Shown one piece after another: positions 8,905 through 17,159 of a stretch of 64,000 nucleotides of DNA. The stretch covers positions 3,243,520 to 3,307,519 of the forward strand of contig NZ_LT965928.1 in the NCBI RefSeq assembly GCF_900239935.1, read 5' to 3'. The notes beneath the pieces were generated by a model, which searched no databases, was not told the DNA's origin, and saw only the letters and a list, made by a program, of their open reading frames with translations. Origin of the DNA: Pseudoalteromonas carrageenovora IAM 12662. Lineage in GTDB: Bacteria > Pseudomonadota > Gammaproteobacteria > Enterobacterales > Alteromonadaceae. How positions within the stretch are numbered: the stretch's first letter is position 1; each line of letters starts with the position of its first letter. A program made the position numbers and the translations under genes.

Positions 8905-10257
8905 TGGTATCTCCTACTTGCTCGGCCATTACTTGGGTATCTAAACTACTTGCATAGTAATTAAGGCGGGCAGTAATAATTTGCTGATCTACGGTAATAT
9001 TTAATGCATCTATTTTGGCGTTTAGCTCACTAATACGCGCACGCATTACCTCAGAAAAATCACCATCATCGCGGGTATAAGCATTTAGCGTAGCTTGGGC
9101 TTGCTCTGCTACTTGAGGTAATAAGGTGTTTTTATAAAGCAACTCACGTTTTTTAGCCGTGCTAACTGGCTGTACTCTTTAAAGTACATCCCCTTTAGTT
9201 TTTGAAGAGCAACCAGCTTTTGTGTTTTAGTTGCCTCTGCGGTTGCAATAGCAGCTTTAACTTGCTGATCTTGTCTGTTATCGGTAAATAGTGGCAAGTC
9301 GATACTCAACCCGACAGAGAGTAAGTCAGCTCGCGCTTCTCCCACAGGCGTATCATCTCGATAACCATAACCCACATTAACGCCCACTTGAGGCCTGTAA
9401 CTTTGCTTAGCAAGAGTAACTTCTGTTTGTTTAGCCGTGACTGTTTTTTCTATAGCAACAATTGCAGGGTGAGCCATTAAAAGCGGTATTAACTGGTTAA
9501 ATTCTAACTGTGGAAAGTCAATTAAAGGGGTCGTTTTAATAAAATCACTATTAAGCGGCTGCATTAACATTTGCATAGGTAGCCACTGCGCAAGGCGACT
9601 TTTAGCACCTTCAAATTGCTGCTCAAGCGAAATTAGTTTATCTTCAAGGCGGGTAAGCTCTAGTTGTGCACGAATAATATCTTGCTGACGGGTTTTACCT
9701 AAAGTACTTGCGTAACTTGCCTCTGTTATTTCTATTAGCTGAGTAAACAAGCCTTTGTCTTGCTCAATTAGGTCAATACTTCGTTGTGCCCGATAAGCAT
9801 TTAACCATGCCTCAGTTATAATTGCTTTAACTTGAGCCAGCCTATCGGCGCGTTGCCAAGGATACTGCTGCGCTAATTGAGTTAGTGCTTTTGTTTGTAA
9901 GGCTCGGCTATCACCACGACTAAATTTTTGACTTAAATCTACTTTTACCTGCGTCATCCCTTCTTGATCAAACGCATAACCATTCGTTGGTAAATTTAAT
10001 AACCCAACAGTTAAAACGGGATCGTGTAGGCTGCCCGCTGCAATACTTTTTGATACAGTAGCCGCTTGCATTTCGCTGCTTACTTTAAGCCATGGCTCAT
10101 TGGTAAGTGCATAATTTAGCGCCTTGGCTAAACTAAGCGTTTGGACTGAACTGGGGGTGTTTTGCGCTTGTAAGTTCAAGGTACTTTGCGCTTTAGCTAC
10201 CGTACTCAAAAGCACAGTACTACATAATATTATTTTAAAGTTTATAGCAAGGTTCAT
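8894..10257 (-). pseudogene. cusC: CusC/TolC-like outer-membrane efflux factor, interrupted by a -1 frameshift
   Basis: Outer-membrane channel component of the cus tripartite pump. Residues 1-23 form a signal peptide ending VAKA-QS, followed by the repeated helical OEP domains. The first frame runs from 10257 to 9109 and after KGMYFKEYSQLARLKN ends in a non-homologous tail. The missing C-terminal helix (YKNTLLPQVAEQAQATLNAY and onward) continues in the -1 frame from about 9147 to 8894, where the stop overlaps cusB. The switch point is A AAA AAC on the coding strand (9154-9148): six A residues, where seven would restore one frame. This fits a one-base loss, a sequencing error, or -1 slippage on a canonical heptamer. 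The product would be about 450 residues, normal for the family. Confidence 0.85.
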
Positions 10258-10367
10258 TACCTACTCCGGCCAAAATAAAGAAAACAAAAGTCTTATTTCA
10301 AGGCAGAAAAGGTGATTAGCGGTTTTTGAAGCTTAAAATCTAAATTTTAAATACACCTATCCTGCAA

Positions 10368-10754
10368 TTAAGCAAACATGGGAGGTCGGTAAAGTGAGCG
10401 GGGTATCGTAATTTGTGTAGAAGGTACGCTTATACTCACCTTCTCAGAGCCAAGTAAGGTAACACTAAATAGGCTTTCAACATTAAGCATTGAATTAGCA
10501 GTGCAGCCGCTCATAGGGCATTTACATTCATTTTTAAGGGTGCTTTCGTTGTCACAACAATCCATTGCTATCATGTTATGAGACATGTTCTCATGCATTT
10601 GGGAATCACTTTGCGGCATATCCATTTTAACGTGTGCGAATGTTTTAGCGCCCTCATGCGGCATTTCACAAAACATAGCTACAGACGCAACAGCTTGACC
10701 CACAAAAGTGAGTAACAAGGTGATGATAAGTAAGCTTGAATAAAAACGCTGCAA
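10368..10754 (-). CDS. Secreted Met/His/Cys-rich protein heading the cus operon
   Basis: Small exported protein of unknown family, predicted periplasmic. I place the start at TTG 10754 (reading LQRFYSSLLIITLLL) because AAAGG sits 7 nt upstream and because this puts a hydrophobic signal sequence ending in GQAVAS at the N terminus. A longer reading from TTG 10814 would bury the signal. The mature part is rich in soft-metal ligands: FCEMPHEG, KMDMPQ, SQMHENMSHNM, MDCCDN and CKCPMSGC. Position and composition suggest a copper-responsive or copper-binding accessory, comparable in style to CopL or DUF2946 proteins; this is inference. It is followed 110 bp later by the cusC-like gene. Confidence 0.65.
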   Translation of the reverse strand: MQRFYSSLLIITLLLTFVGQAVASVAMFCEMPHEGAKTFAHVKMDMPQSDSQMHENMSHNMIAMDCCDNESTLKNECKCPMSGCTANSMLNVESLFSVTLLGSEKVSISVPSTQITIPRSLYRPPMFA

Positions 10755-10825
10755 TGTTGTGCCTTTAAAATAAATGTCGGTTGCAATTATATGGCAACTC
10801 AGTTGCTGCCACAAATTTTAAGTCG

Positions 10826-11437
10826 TTATTTTGAAACTGTAATCGGTGTTTTTATTAAGTTACTCGCTAAAATTGCAAAAATACAATATGCGCAAAAATA
10901 CCAAAAACCTTCGCCAAATTGAGCATTCATAATAAGTAACTCACCACTTTTCCCGTGTGCGTTTCCAGCAAGGTAGGTCACTATTAATGCAATAACAAAT
11001 ACATCAACCATACTCCATTTGCTCAGTGCACATATAACCAAACCGAGTTTTTGCTTAACGCCACCCGCAGGTAGGCAACAATACAGTAGTTGCATAAGTA
11101 GCTTTAAGCTTGGAATAACAATAGAAAATAACGCCACTAAAGCAGCTACAAATAAGTTGTTGTTATTGGCCAGCTCTTTAACCGTGCCCAAAATACTTTG
11201 TGTTTTGCTATAAGCGCTTATTTCGCCCTCTAACTTATCGAGCCCTAACATGTTCGAGAACATCATTAACATACTTCGCGTACGGCCATCACCTTCTTCG
11301 GCAAGCATTTCAATACCAGCTTGTGCTAATTTTGATTTATCAATATTACCTTCAATGCTTAATACTGGTTTTGTAATACCAGGAAAAAGTAAGCCTAATG
11401 CAATTACTACACTTATAACCGATAACCAATTTCGCAT
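10826..11437 (-). CDS. PqiA-type paraquat-inducible membrane protein (single domain)
   Basis: Integral inner-membrane protein of 203 residues with four likely membrane segments (about 5-22, 95-120, 140-160 and 180-197). The C-terminal half carries the PqiA signature, KWSMVDVFVIALIV then a FGEGFWYF block. Full-length E. coli PqiA has two such modules of about 200 residues, so this is a one-module member. PqiA-family proteins work in envelope lipid homeostasis with MCE proteins, but no MCE-domain partner is nearby. Its ATG begins 2 bp after the stop of the EAL-HDOD gene, so the two are probably co-transcribed. Confidence 0.75.
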   Translation of the reverse strand: MRNWLSVISVVIALGLLFPGITKPVLSIEGNIDKSKLAQAGIEMLAEEGDGRTRSMLMMFSNMLGLDKLEGEISAYSKTQSILGTVKELANNNNLFVAALVALFSIVIPSLKLLMQLLYCCLPAGGVKQKLGLVICALSKWSMVDVFVIALIVTYLAGNAHGKSGELLIMNAQFGEGFWYFCAYCIFAILASNLIKTPITVSK

Positions 11438-11439
11438 AT

Positions 11440-12705
11440 TTATTCTGCTATAGCCTCAATAATGTCGTCACTGTATAAGACAGCATCCAATAAAAAATTA
11501 AATATATGGCCAATATGTAGCTCAGGGTCTATTTTGGCTAATTGAATCATCGCTTCATCTGTATTATCTAATTCAAATTCTTTTATAAGCGATAAACAAC
11601 TCCCTAAGACACCGCTCTCCAGGAGTAATGCATCTGATATAGCTGCATCTAAGGTGAACTCGTTAACTATATCTTTTAAATCAGCATCTAAAATAGCATC
11701 TAGCACAGAGAACAAACCAACAAGATAACCCTGCTCGGTTAAGTCCTTATTATTTTGCTCCAATATAAGCGACATAAACTGCGCACGAGTTAGGGCTAGT
11801 TTGGTCAGCTCTGTTGGTTTTTCAACTCCTAACTCACTAATTGCTAAAACACGTACAAATTGCCTTATAGTGTCTTCGCCTAAATAAATAACGGCTTGTG
11901 AAATAGAGGTGATTTTTAAGTTTGCTTTTCCTGAGCGCGCATTTGCTAACTTTAATACCCTAGCGGTAATGGCTACATCTCTTGCTACTCGCTGATGAAC
12001 CTCTTTAAAGCAAAGCGTTTTTTTAGCGGTAAAGCGCAATAAGTCAAATACCGTTAACTTCGATGGCTCTACGCCCTTATAGGTAATCATTTCTGGACGA
12101 GAAAAAAAGAACCCCTGAAATAAATCACACCCAGCTTCTTTTAGCACATTAAATTGCTCATGCGTTTCTATTCTTTCTACAATTATTTTTGCATGAGGGT
12201 TAGCGCGTTTGATTTTTTTTATGCGCATGTTGGTTTTAATAACCGGTTCGTCTATTTCTATTTTTATATAATCAACATGTGCTAATAAAGGCTCCCATTT
12301 AGAGTCCCCATCGTAATCATCTAATGCAAAAATATACCCTTCTTTTTTTAACTCTTGCACACGTTTTGCCACCGCAGGGATATTGCCTGTGCGCTCCACA
12401 ATTTCAATTACGCTGTTCTCTGGTAATAAGAGTTTAGGAAAGTTATCTAAAATAGTTTCTGATGATAAATTTATAAACGCTAAGTGATGTGCTGTTAGCC
12501 TATCAAGCCCTAATAGCATTAACGCATTGAAAAACAGCCGACTGGTAGCATGCGTATCAGAAGTACCTGCAGGAAACGCATTATTAGCCGAATCTCGATA
12601 AAGAAGCTCATACGAAAACACATTTTGATTAATATCAAAAATGGGTTGCCTTGCAACAAACTGCGTTATTTTTTGTGCTTCGTCAGAGATATTTTGTAAT
12701 TTCAC
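11440..12705 (-). CDS. EAL-HDOD domain signalling protein (YuxH/CdgJ type)
   Basis: Cytosolic 421-residue protein: an EAL-family domain (about 15-205) followed by an HDOD domain (about 210-410). The EAL signature reads YELLYR, keeping the metal-ligand Glu. Other ligand positions look present (FINLS, IEIVE, ALDDYD, YIKIEID). Loop 6, usually DFGTGYSS, is replaced by DYDGDSKW, a change linked in the EAL family to weak or lost phosphodiesterase activity. It may thus be a c-di-GMP-binding adaptor rather than an enzyme. CdgJ-type proteins in Vibrio affect motility. The gene runs divergently from the binding-protein gene at 12855 and heads a pair with the PqiA-like gene. Confidence 0.85.
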   Translation of the reverse strand: MKLQNISDEAQKITQFVARQPIFDINQNVFSYELLYRDSANNAFPAGTSDTHATSRLFFNALMLLGLDRLTAHHLAFINLSSETILDNFPKLLLPENSVIEIVERTGNIPAVAKRVQELKKEGYIFALDDYDGDSKWEPLLAHVDYIKIEIDEPVIKTNMRIKKIKRANPHAKIIVERIETHEQFNVLKEAGCDLFQGFFFSRPEMITYKGVEPSKLTVFDLLRFTAKKTLCFKEVHQRVARDVAITARVLKLANARSGKANLKITSISQAVIYLGEDTIRQFVRVLAISELGVEKPTELTKLALTRAQFMSLILEQNNKDLTEQGYLVGLFSVLDAILDADLKDIVNEFTLDAAISDALLLESGVLGSCLSLIKEFELDNTDEAMIQLAKIDPELHIGHIFNFLLDAVLYSDDIIEAIAE

Positions 12706-12854
12706 TTAACTCTAAACCTATAAATAAATGATGGCTAAATAGCCAATAATACGTGTACTTTAATGTAAGTTGTACTAGATAAATATAGCAATCATTGCAA
12801 AACAGCCAAAACTACATAACACTTATATAAATTTTAATTATAAAGGGTGAGAAT

Positions 12855-13604
12855 TTGTCTAACTTAATTCGCTTATTAGTACTGAGCCCTTTGCTATTTG
12901 TATTTTATAGCTATGCCAGTATTAACTCTACTCCCCTCAAATATAATATTAGCGCGTCAGGTAGTCATTATCCATATTATACAAATAATCCTAAAAAGCC
13001 TGGAGTATTACCCGAAATTATTGAAAAAGTACTCGATGACGCAAATATTACAGCTTCTCATATAAATCTACCCACAAAGCGGATTACCAAATACTTACAA
13101 GATGAAATAATCGATTTTGATGTTATTTCATTAGAATGGCTCCCTAAGAATGAGAGAAATGACCCTCGTTATGTTTTTTCAGAGCCGCTTATTTATGCCA
13201 CTGAAATGATTGTAACCCTGCCTAAAAATGCCCATAACTGGCAAAGCACTTATAGTTTAAGAGGTAAAAATATCGGAACGGTACTAGGTTACTATTACTA
13301 TGATGACAACACCTTTGAACGTGTTGACTTTCCATCTGAGAAAGAACTTATGACAGCCCTATCAAGAAATCGTGTGGAGGCTGCACTAGTTGGCAAGCTA
13401 ACAGCTCTTTATTGGGCCAAACAGCTAGATATGCGTATAGCCTTTGGGGCGCAGCACTCTCATGGTTTTTTAAGTATTCGATTATTAAGTAAACACAAAA
13501 ACCTTTTACCTAAAATAAACCAAGCAATTAAAAATCTTCATAGCCAAGGCTACATAAAAAACATTGAAGATAAGTACTTACTTAATACCCCTGCGCTTAA
13601 TTAA
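12855..13604 (+). CDS. Periplasmic solute-binding protein (SBP_bac_3 type)
   Basis: Secreted 249-residue protein with signal peptide about 1-22 (LLVLSPLLFVFYSYA). The mature region shows the amino-acid-binding-protein plan: YNISASG near the N terminus, a lobe switch near YVFSEPLIYATEMIV, and GKNIGTVLGYYY opening the second lobe. No permease or ATPase gene is adjacent, so it may be an orphan sensor or scavenger protein, a class common in Alteromonadales. The start is TTG at 12855, supported by AAAGGGTGAG just upstream; an in-frame ATG is not available near it. Confidence 0.75.
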   Translation: MSNLIRLLVLSPLLFVFYSYASINSTPLKYNISASGSHYPYYTNNPKKPGVLPEIIEKVLDDANITASHINLPTKRITKYLQDEIIDFDVISLEWLPKNERNDPRYVFSEPLIYATEMIVTLPKNAHNWQSTYSLRGKNIGTVLGYYYYDDNTFERVDFPSEKELMTALSRNRVEAALVGKLTALYWAKQLDMRIAFGAQHSHGFLSIRLLSKHKNLLPKINQAIKNLHSQGYIKNIEDKYLLNTPALN

Positions 13605-13674
13605 GTGCTCCTTTTTAAGTTGGGAAATCTGGTTAATGGCAAAACAAAAACCTCGTTATTTAGTTATTCTTTAG

Positions 13675-13806
13675 TTGCTCCAGCCTTGTTCTAACTTCTT
13701 TAACCATGCAGTCTACGATGAGAAAACTGTAACGCAACTAACATCGAGTTTGGCACCTCAAAATGACACCGTATTATTACGAATTGGTATACCCACACAA
13801 AGTTAA
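13675..13806 (+). other. Possible small coding remnant (43 codons)
   Basis: In the 280-bp spacer before yjdM one plus frame is open from TTG 13675 to TAA 13804-13806. It encodes a plausible-looking tail, YDEKTVTQLTSSLAPQ then NDTVLLRIGIPTQS. There is no Shine-Dalgarno sequence and no ATG start. It may be the end of a lost gene or a chance reading frame. No family recognised. Confidence 0.25.
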
Positions 13807-13884
13807 GGGATTAATAGCGCAGAGCTCGCACTTTGGAGTATAATAGCAGCAATTGTTAACTCGACCAGAACCGAAAAGAGCCCC

Positions 13885-14451
13885 ATGAGTATTGAAAAAG
13901 CCTTAATTGAACGTAGTAGTAATCAATGTGAATTATGCGGTGCAACCGAAAACTTATCTGTTTACGAAGTACCGCCTGTTACTGAAACCCATTCAGACAA
14001 ATGCATTTACACATGCCAAACATGTAAATACCAAATCGAGAATAACAGCGAACTAACACCCACACATTGGCACTGTTTAAACGACAGCATGTGGAGCCAA
14101 ACACCTGCAGTACAAGTTGTGGCTTACAGAATGTTATCGCGCTTAGCGCCTGATAATGGCTGGGCACAAGACGCTCTAGACATGATTTATCTTGAAGAAG
14201 ATACATTAGCGTGGGCTAAAAAAGCATTGGCTGAAGATGACGATGTTAAACACGTAGATAGTAACGGTGTTGTTTTACAAGCAGGCGACACTGTTACACT
14301 TATTAAAGACTTAGACGTTAAAGGCAGTAGCCTGACAGCTAAACGTGGTACAGCAGTGCGTAATATAGGCTTAACAAGTAACCCTGAACATATTGAAGGG
14401 CGAGTTGATGGCCAACGTATTGTTATTTTAACTAAATTCGTTAAAAAATAA
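13885..14451 (+). CDS. yjdM: PhnA/YjdM family zinc-ribbon protein
   Basis: A 188-residue cytosolic protein. The N terminus is a zinc ribbon with Cys pairs CELC (C15, C18) and CQTC (C44, C47). The C-terminal part (about 122-188) is the PhnA domain, with DSNGVVLQAGDTVTLIKDL and an ending of EGRVDGQRIVILTKFVKK. Despite the historic name 'alkylphosphonate uptake', E. coli PhnA is not part of the phosphonate pathway and its role is unknown; some relatives hydrolyse phosphonoacetate, but their neighbours differ from these. ATG start with GAAAAGAGCC upstream. A strong terminator follows, so it is monocistronic. Confidence 0.88.
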   Translation: MSIEKALIERSSNQCELCGATENLSVYEVPPVTETHSDKCIYTCQTCKYQIENNSELTPTHWHCLNDSMWSQTPAVQVVAYRMLSRLAPDNGWAQDALDMIYLEEDTLAWAKKALAEDDDVKHVDSNGVVLQAGDTVTLIKDLDVKGSSLTAKRGTAVRNIGLTSNPEHIEGRVDGQRIVILTKFVKK

Positions 14452-14470
14452 TCGTTTGATTTTAATTATT

Positions 14471-14494
14471 AAAGGCGCTGACGCGCCTTTTTTT
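14471..14494 (+). terminator. Intrinsic terminator of yjdM
   Basis: Perfect stem AAAGGCGC / GCGCCTTT with a TGAC loop, followed by a T run, 19 bp after the stop codon. Confidence 0.9.
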
Positions 14495-14588
14495 GTGTCT
14501 AAAACTAACCTGAACTCTGAGTAATTAAGCAATTATTAAGCAGCGAAGCACTACACTGTGCAAATAATATTGAGTAAGGATAACTAAC

Positions 14589-15407
14589 ATGACAAAGCAA
14601 CAGGCTGTATTTTCACGTAAAAAAACATTAACAGGCTTAAGTATATTGGCACTCAGCGCTTTTACATTAACAGGCTGCGACCAACAAACTACGCATACCA
14701 AAAAAGCCGAGCAAGCCGAGAGTGTATCGAGTTTAACTACACTCGTTACATATAAAGATCGCAGTATGCTTCGCCCTGATTCACAGTTAATAGTCACGCT
14801 TTCTGATGTTTCTAAAATGGATGTTAAAGCCGACATAATCGCACAAGAAGTAATAGATATAACTCAAGCGCCCCCTTTTACCGTTGAGATGGTATATGAC
14901 GCTGACAAAATTAATGACCAACACCGTTATAACTTAACAGCCAGAATTATTAATAAAGACAACGTACTTTATAAAAGTGACGCACAATACAACCCATTTA
15001 AAAATACACTGTCGGGTGTGCCGCACGAGATAGAAGTTGTTAAAGTTAAAGTACAAAAGCCAAATGTTACTCTCGCTAACACTTATTGGAAGGCGGTAAC
15101 ATTAAATGCAAAAGCCGTTAGCGTTAATATTAAAGAACCGTTTATCCAGTTTGATAAAGACAATCGAGTTAATGGATTTTTAGGCTGTAATAATTTTAGT
15201 GGAAGCTACAGCACGCAGAATCAATCTATATCATTTAACCAGTTAGCTAGTACTAAAAAAATGTGCTCAGAAAGTATGGATCAAGAAACCGCTATGTCGG
15301 ACGTACTCAATAAGGCTAAACAATGGGAAATTACTGGAGAGTCTTTACAACTCAAAGACACTAACGCCAATACTCTAGCGACTTTTAATGCTGTATATTT
15401 TAATTAA
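14589..15407 (+). CDS. YbaY-META lipoprotein
   Basis: Envelope lipoprotein of 272 residues. Residues 1-30 are a signal peptide with lipobox LTGC (Cys 30). Two domains follow. A YbaY/YscW-like domain (about 45-150, RPDSQLIVTLSDVSKMD through KDNVLYKSDAQY) belongs to the type III pilotin-like family. A META/HslJ domain follows (about 160-270, with NTYWKAV, NGFLGCNNFSGSYS and STKKMCS). Each domain is common alone. In E. coli HslJ is linked to novobiocin resistance and heat shock, and YbaY binds glycerophospholipids. No secretion system is nearby, so a general envelope-stress role is the best guess. Confidence 0.82.
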   Translation: MTKQQAVFSRKKTLTGLSILALSAFTLTGCDQQTTHTKKAEQAESVSSLTTLVTYKDRSMLRPDSQLIVTLSDVSKMDVKADIIAQEVIDITQAPPFTVEMVYDADKINDQHRYNLTARIINKDNVLYKSDAQYNPFKNTLSGVPHEIEVVKVKVQKPNVTLANTYWKAVTLNAKAVSVNIKEPFIQFDKDNRVNGFLGCNNFSGSYSTQNQSISFNQLASTKKMCSESMDQETAMSDVLNKAKQWEITGESLQLKDTNANTLATFNAVYFN

Positions 15408-15440
15408 GCATCGCTAATTAACTTGGCTTTGCTGTATATA

Positions 15441-15472
15441 AAAAAGCCCAGATAAATCTGGGCATTTTTTTA
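15441..15472. terminator. Bidirectional terminator between the META lipoprotein gene and rlmJ
   Basis: Stem GCCCAGA (15446-15452) / TCTGGGC (15457-15463) with a TAAA loop, A-rich on the left and T-rich on the right, between convergent genes. Confidence 0.9.
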
Positions 15473-15483
15473 TTAAACTTAAC

Positions 15484-16323
15484 TTATTCGTTAACGAGCT
15501 GTTCGCTTCTATAAAAGCCACTCGGTTTGCTTAAAAGCTCAACTAATCCTGGCATTACCGCATCCATAGTTTGTTTTAGCTTCCAAGGTGGATTAATAAC
15601 TATCATGCCTGATGCCGTCATTCCGTGCACGTCAGTATCGGCTTCGGTTCCTAGCTCAAACAATTGAATGTTTCGCATACCTGAGTTAATTAAGCCTTGC
15701 TCCATATTATCAATACGTTCTCTATCTACTACCGGATACCAAATCATGTATGTGCCTGTGGCAAAGCGTTGGTGCGCTTTAACTAGCGTACTTACAACTG
15801 TTTCGTAATCGTCTTTAATTTCGTATGGAGGGTCAATTAACACACACGCTCTGCGAGATGCTGGTGGCAGTAAGCCTACTAATCCTGCAAAGCCGTTTTC
15901 TCCTCGCACCCGAATAGAGCGTTTACCTTGCATGTTTTCTTCAAGTAATACTAAATCGCGCGGGTGCAGCTCAAAAAACCAGCCTTTATCTTGACGACGT
16001 AAGTAATGCTCAGCAATTTTTGGCGAACCAGGATAAAACGCCAACTCGTTTGTTTCGTTAAACGATTTTATTAATTCGATATAGTCGTTTAATGCTTCAT
16101 GCATACTTGTATGCGCCCAAAGCTTTTCAATACCATCTTGATACTCTTGTGTTTTTTGCGCATCTGCAGCGGCAAGTTCAAAAAAGCCAGCCCCCGAATG
16201 AGTATCAATATAATCAAGCGGTTTATCTTTAATTGTTTGATAATTTAACACCTGAGCCAGTACTAAATGTTTAAGTACATCGGCTGGATTACCCGCGTGA
16301 AAAGAGTGTCTGTAACTAAGCAT
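15484..16323 (-). CDS. rlmJ: 23S rRNA (adenine(2030)-N6)-methyltransferase
   Basis: SAM-dependent enzyme that methylates A2030 of 23S rRNA. It begins with the family signature MLSYRHSFHAGNPADVLKH, has the SAM-binding stretch YIDTHSGAGFFEL (about 38-50), and has the catalytic DPPYE motif at residues 164-168, the same position as the active-site Asp164 of E. coli RlmJ. At 279 residues it is full length. Its start faces away from the TIGR02449-zapA pair, so the roughly 225-bp spacer upstream must hold its promoter. Confidence 0.96.
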   Translation of the reverse strand: MLSYRHSFHAGNPADVLKHLVLAQVLNYQTIKDKPLDYIDTHSGAGFFELAAADAQKTQEYQDGIEKLWAHTSMHEALNDYIELIKSFNETNELAFYPGSPKIAEHYLRRQDKGWFFELHPRDLVLLEENMQGKRSIRVRGENGFAGLVGLLPPASRRACVLIDPPYEIKDDYETVVSTLVKAHQRFATGTYMIWYPVVDRERIDNMEQGLINSGMRNIQLFELGTEADTDVHGMTASGMIVINPPWKLKQTMDAVMPGLVELLSKPSGFYRSEQLVNE

Positions 16324-16549
16324 TATTTATTTTCGCCATACGCAATTTAATATCGCAAGTGAACCATAAGCACAGGGCTTTGGCAACTTGCACCAACATA
16401 AGAGAGTGTTTAAGTGAACCGTTTCTGAACAAAAAAGCACATATCCTGAATTATCCCTTAATGAAGAAGAAAAATCAGCTAAAACCACCGTAAATGCTGG
16501 CAAATCAACACACTTTGCTTTACATTTGCATGACATTAATTACAGTTAT

Positions 16550-16792
16550 ATGAGCGCCTTTATGAATAACACTACTCTTCAACAACTCGAACAACTGATC
16601 GATTCTTTAATCGAACGTAATAACCAGTTACAAGCTGATGTTACAAGCTTAAAAGAACAAAACGCTAAATTAAGCGATGACAACGAATTACTACAGCTTG
16701 AAGCACTAGAAAATGAAGAAAAGCAAAAAGATGCCAGCACTACGTTATCTGGTCTTCTTGATAAGTTACAAAGCGCACAACAGGCTAGCTAA
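16550..16792 (+). CDS. TIGR02449-like coiled-coil protein next to ZapA
   Basis: Small coiled-coil protein (heptad pattern LEQLIDSLIERNNQLQADV and on through the middle) resembling the TIGR02449 family that precedes zapA in many gammaproteobacteria. It is similar in size and character to ZapB, so a divisome partner role is plausible but inferred. The start is uncertain. ATG 16550 (MSAFMNN) or ATG 16562 (MNNTTLQQL) fit better than ATG 16526, because the family is about 65-80 residues; no convincing Shine-Dalgarno sequence helps. Its TAA overlaps the zapA ATG by one base (TAATG), showing coupled translation. Confidence 0.75.
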   Translation: MSAFMNNTTLQQLEQLIDSLIERNNQLQADVTSLKEQNAKLSDDNELLQLEALENEEKQKDASTTLSGLLDKLQSAQQAS

Positions 16793-17097
16793 TGTCTGAG
16801 CTGCAAAACCAGCGGGTCACTGTTGAGTTGCTAGGTAAAGAGCAGCAATTTGCTTGCCCCGAAGGGCAGGAAGATGCATTAATAGCAGCAGCTAAAAATT
16901 TAAACGATCTTGTTGAGCAAATGAAACAGCGCTCAACCGTAAGAAACGATCAAAAAGCCCTACTAATGGCAGCGTTAAACTTAAGCCACGAATTGCTAGA
17001 AGCAAAAACACAAGCTACAGTTGAGCAGCAGCATCAAGACCAACTGATTGATAAGCTCAGTCAGCAATTGGCAAGTGACCCCAAACACAAAGAATAA
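16792..17097 (+). CDS. zapA: Cell division protein ZapA
   Basis: FtsZ-bundling protein of the Z ring, 101 residues. The N-terminal half has the ZapA signature (VTVELLGKEQQFACPEGQ then ALIAAAKNLNDLVEQMK), followed by a coiled coil from about residue 55 (LMAALNLSHELLEAKTQ). It starts one base inside the stop of the preceding coiled-coil gene. In many gammaproteobacteria the 6S RNA gene ssrS follows zapA. Here the terminator begins at the stop codon and another gene starts 62 bp later, leaving no room for it. Confidence 0.93.
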   Translation: MSELQNQRVTVELLGKEQQFACPEGQEDALIAAAKNLNDLVEQMKQRSTVRNDQKALLMAALNLSHELLEAKTQATVEQQHQDQLIDKLSQQLASDPKHKE

Positions 17098-17120
17098 AAA
17101 GCGCACACTGCGCTTTTTAT
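17096..17120 (+). terminator. Intrinsic terminator of zapA
   Basis: Perfect stem AAAAAGCGCA / TGCGCTTTTT with a CAC loop; the left arm starts inside the zapA stop codon. Confidence 0.88.
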
Positions 17121-17159
17121 TTATTATAAAGTAATTAAACATTAGCGTAGAGATAATAA

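Noticed and set aside
8894..9142. Separate 82-aa gene starting at TTG 9142
   Set aside because: Its sequence is the conserved C-terminal helix of the CusC-like protein in a shifted frame; it is part of the frameshifted gene.
16324..16549. 6S RNA or other structured RNA upstream of the TIGR02449 gene; repeated AAGTGAACC at 16357 and 16412
   Set aside because: No long irregular hairpin with a central bubble could be drawn, and the 9-mer repeat alone is weak evidence. Treated as a divergent promoter region.
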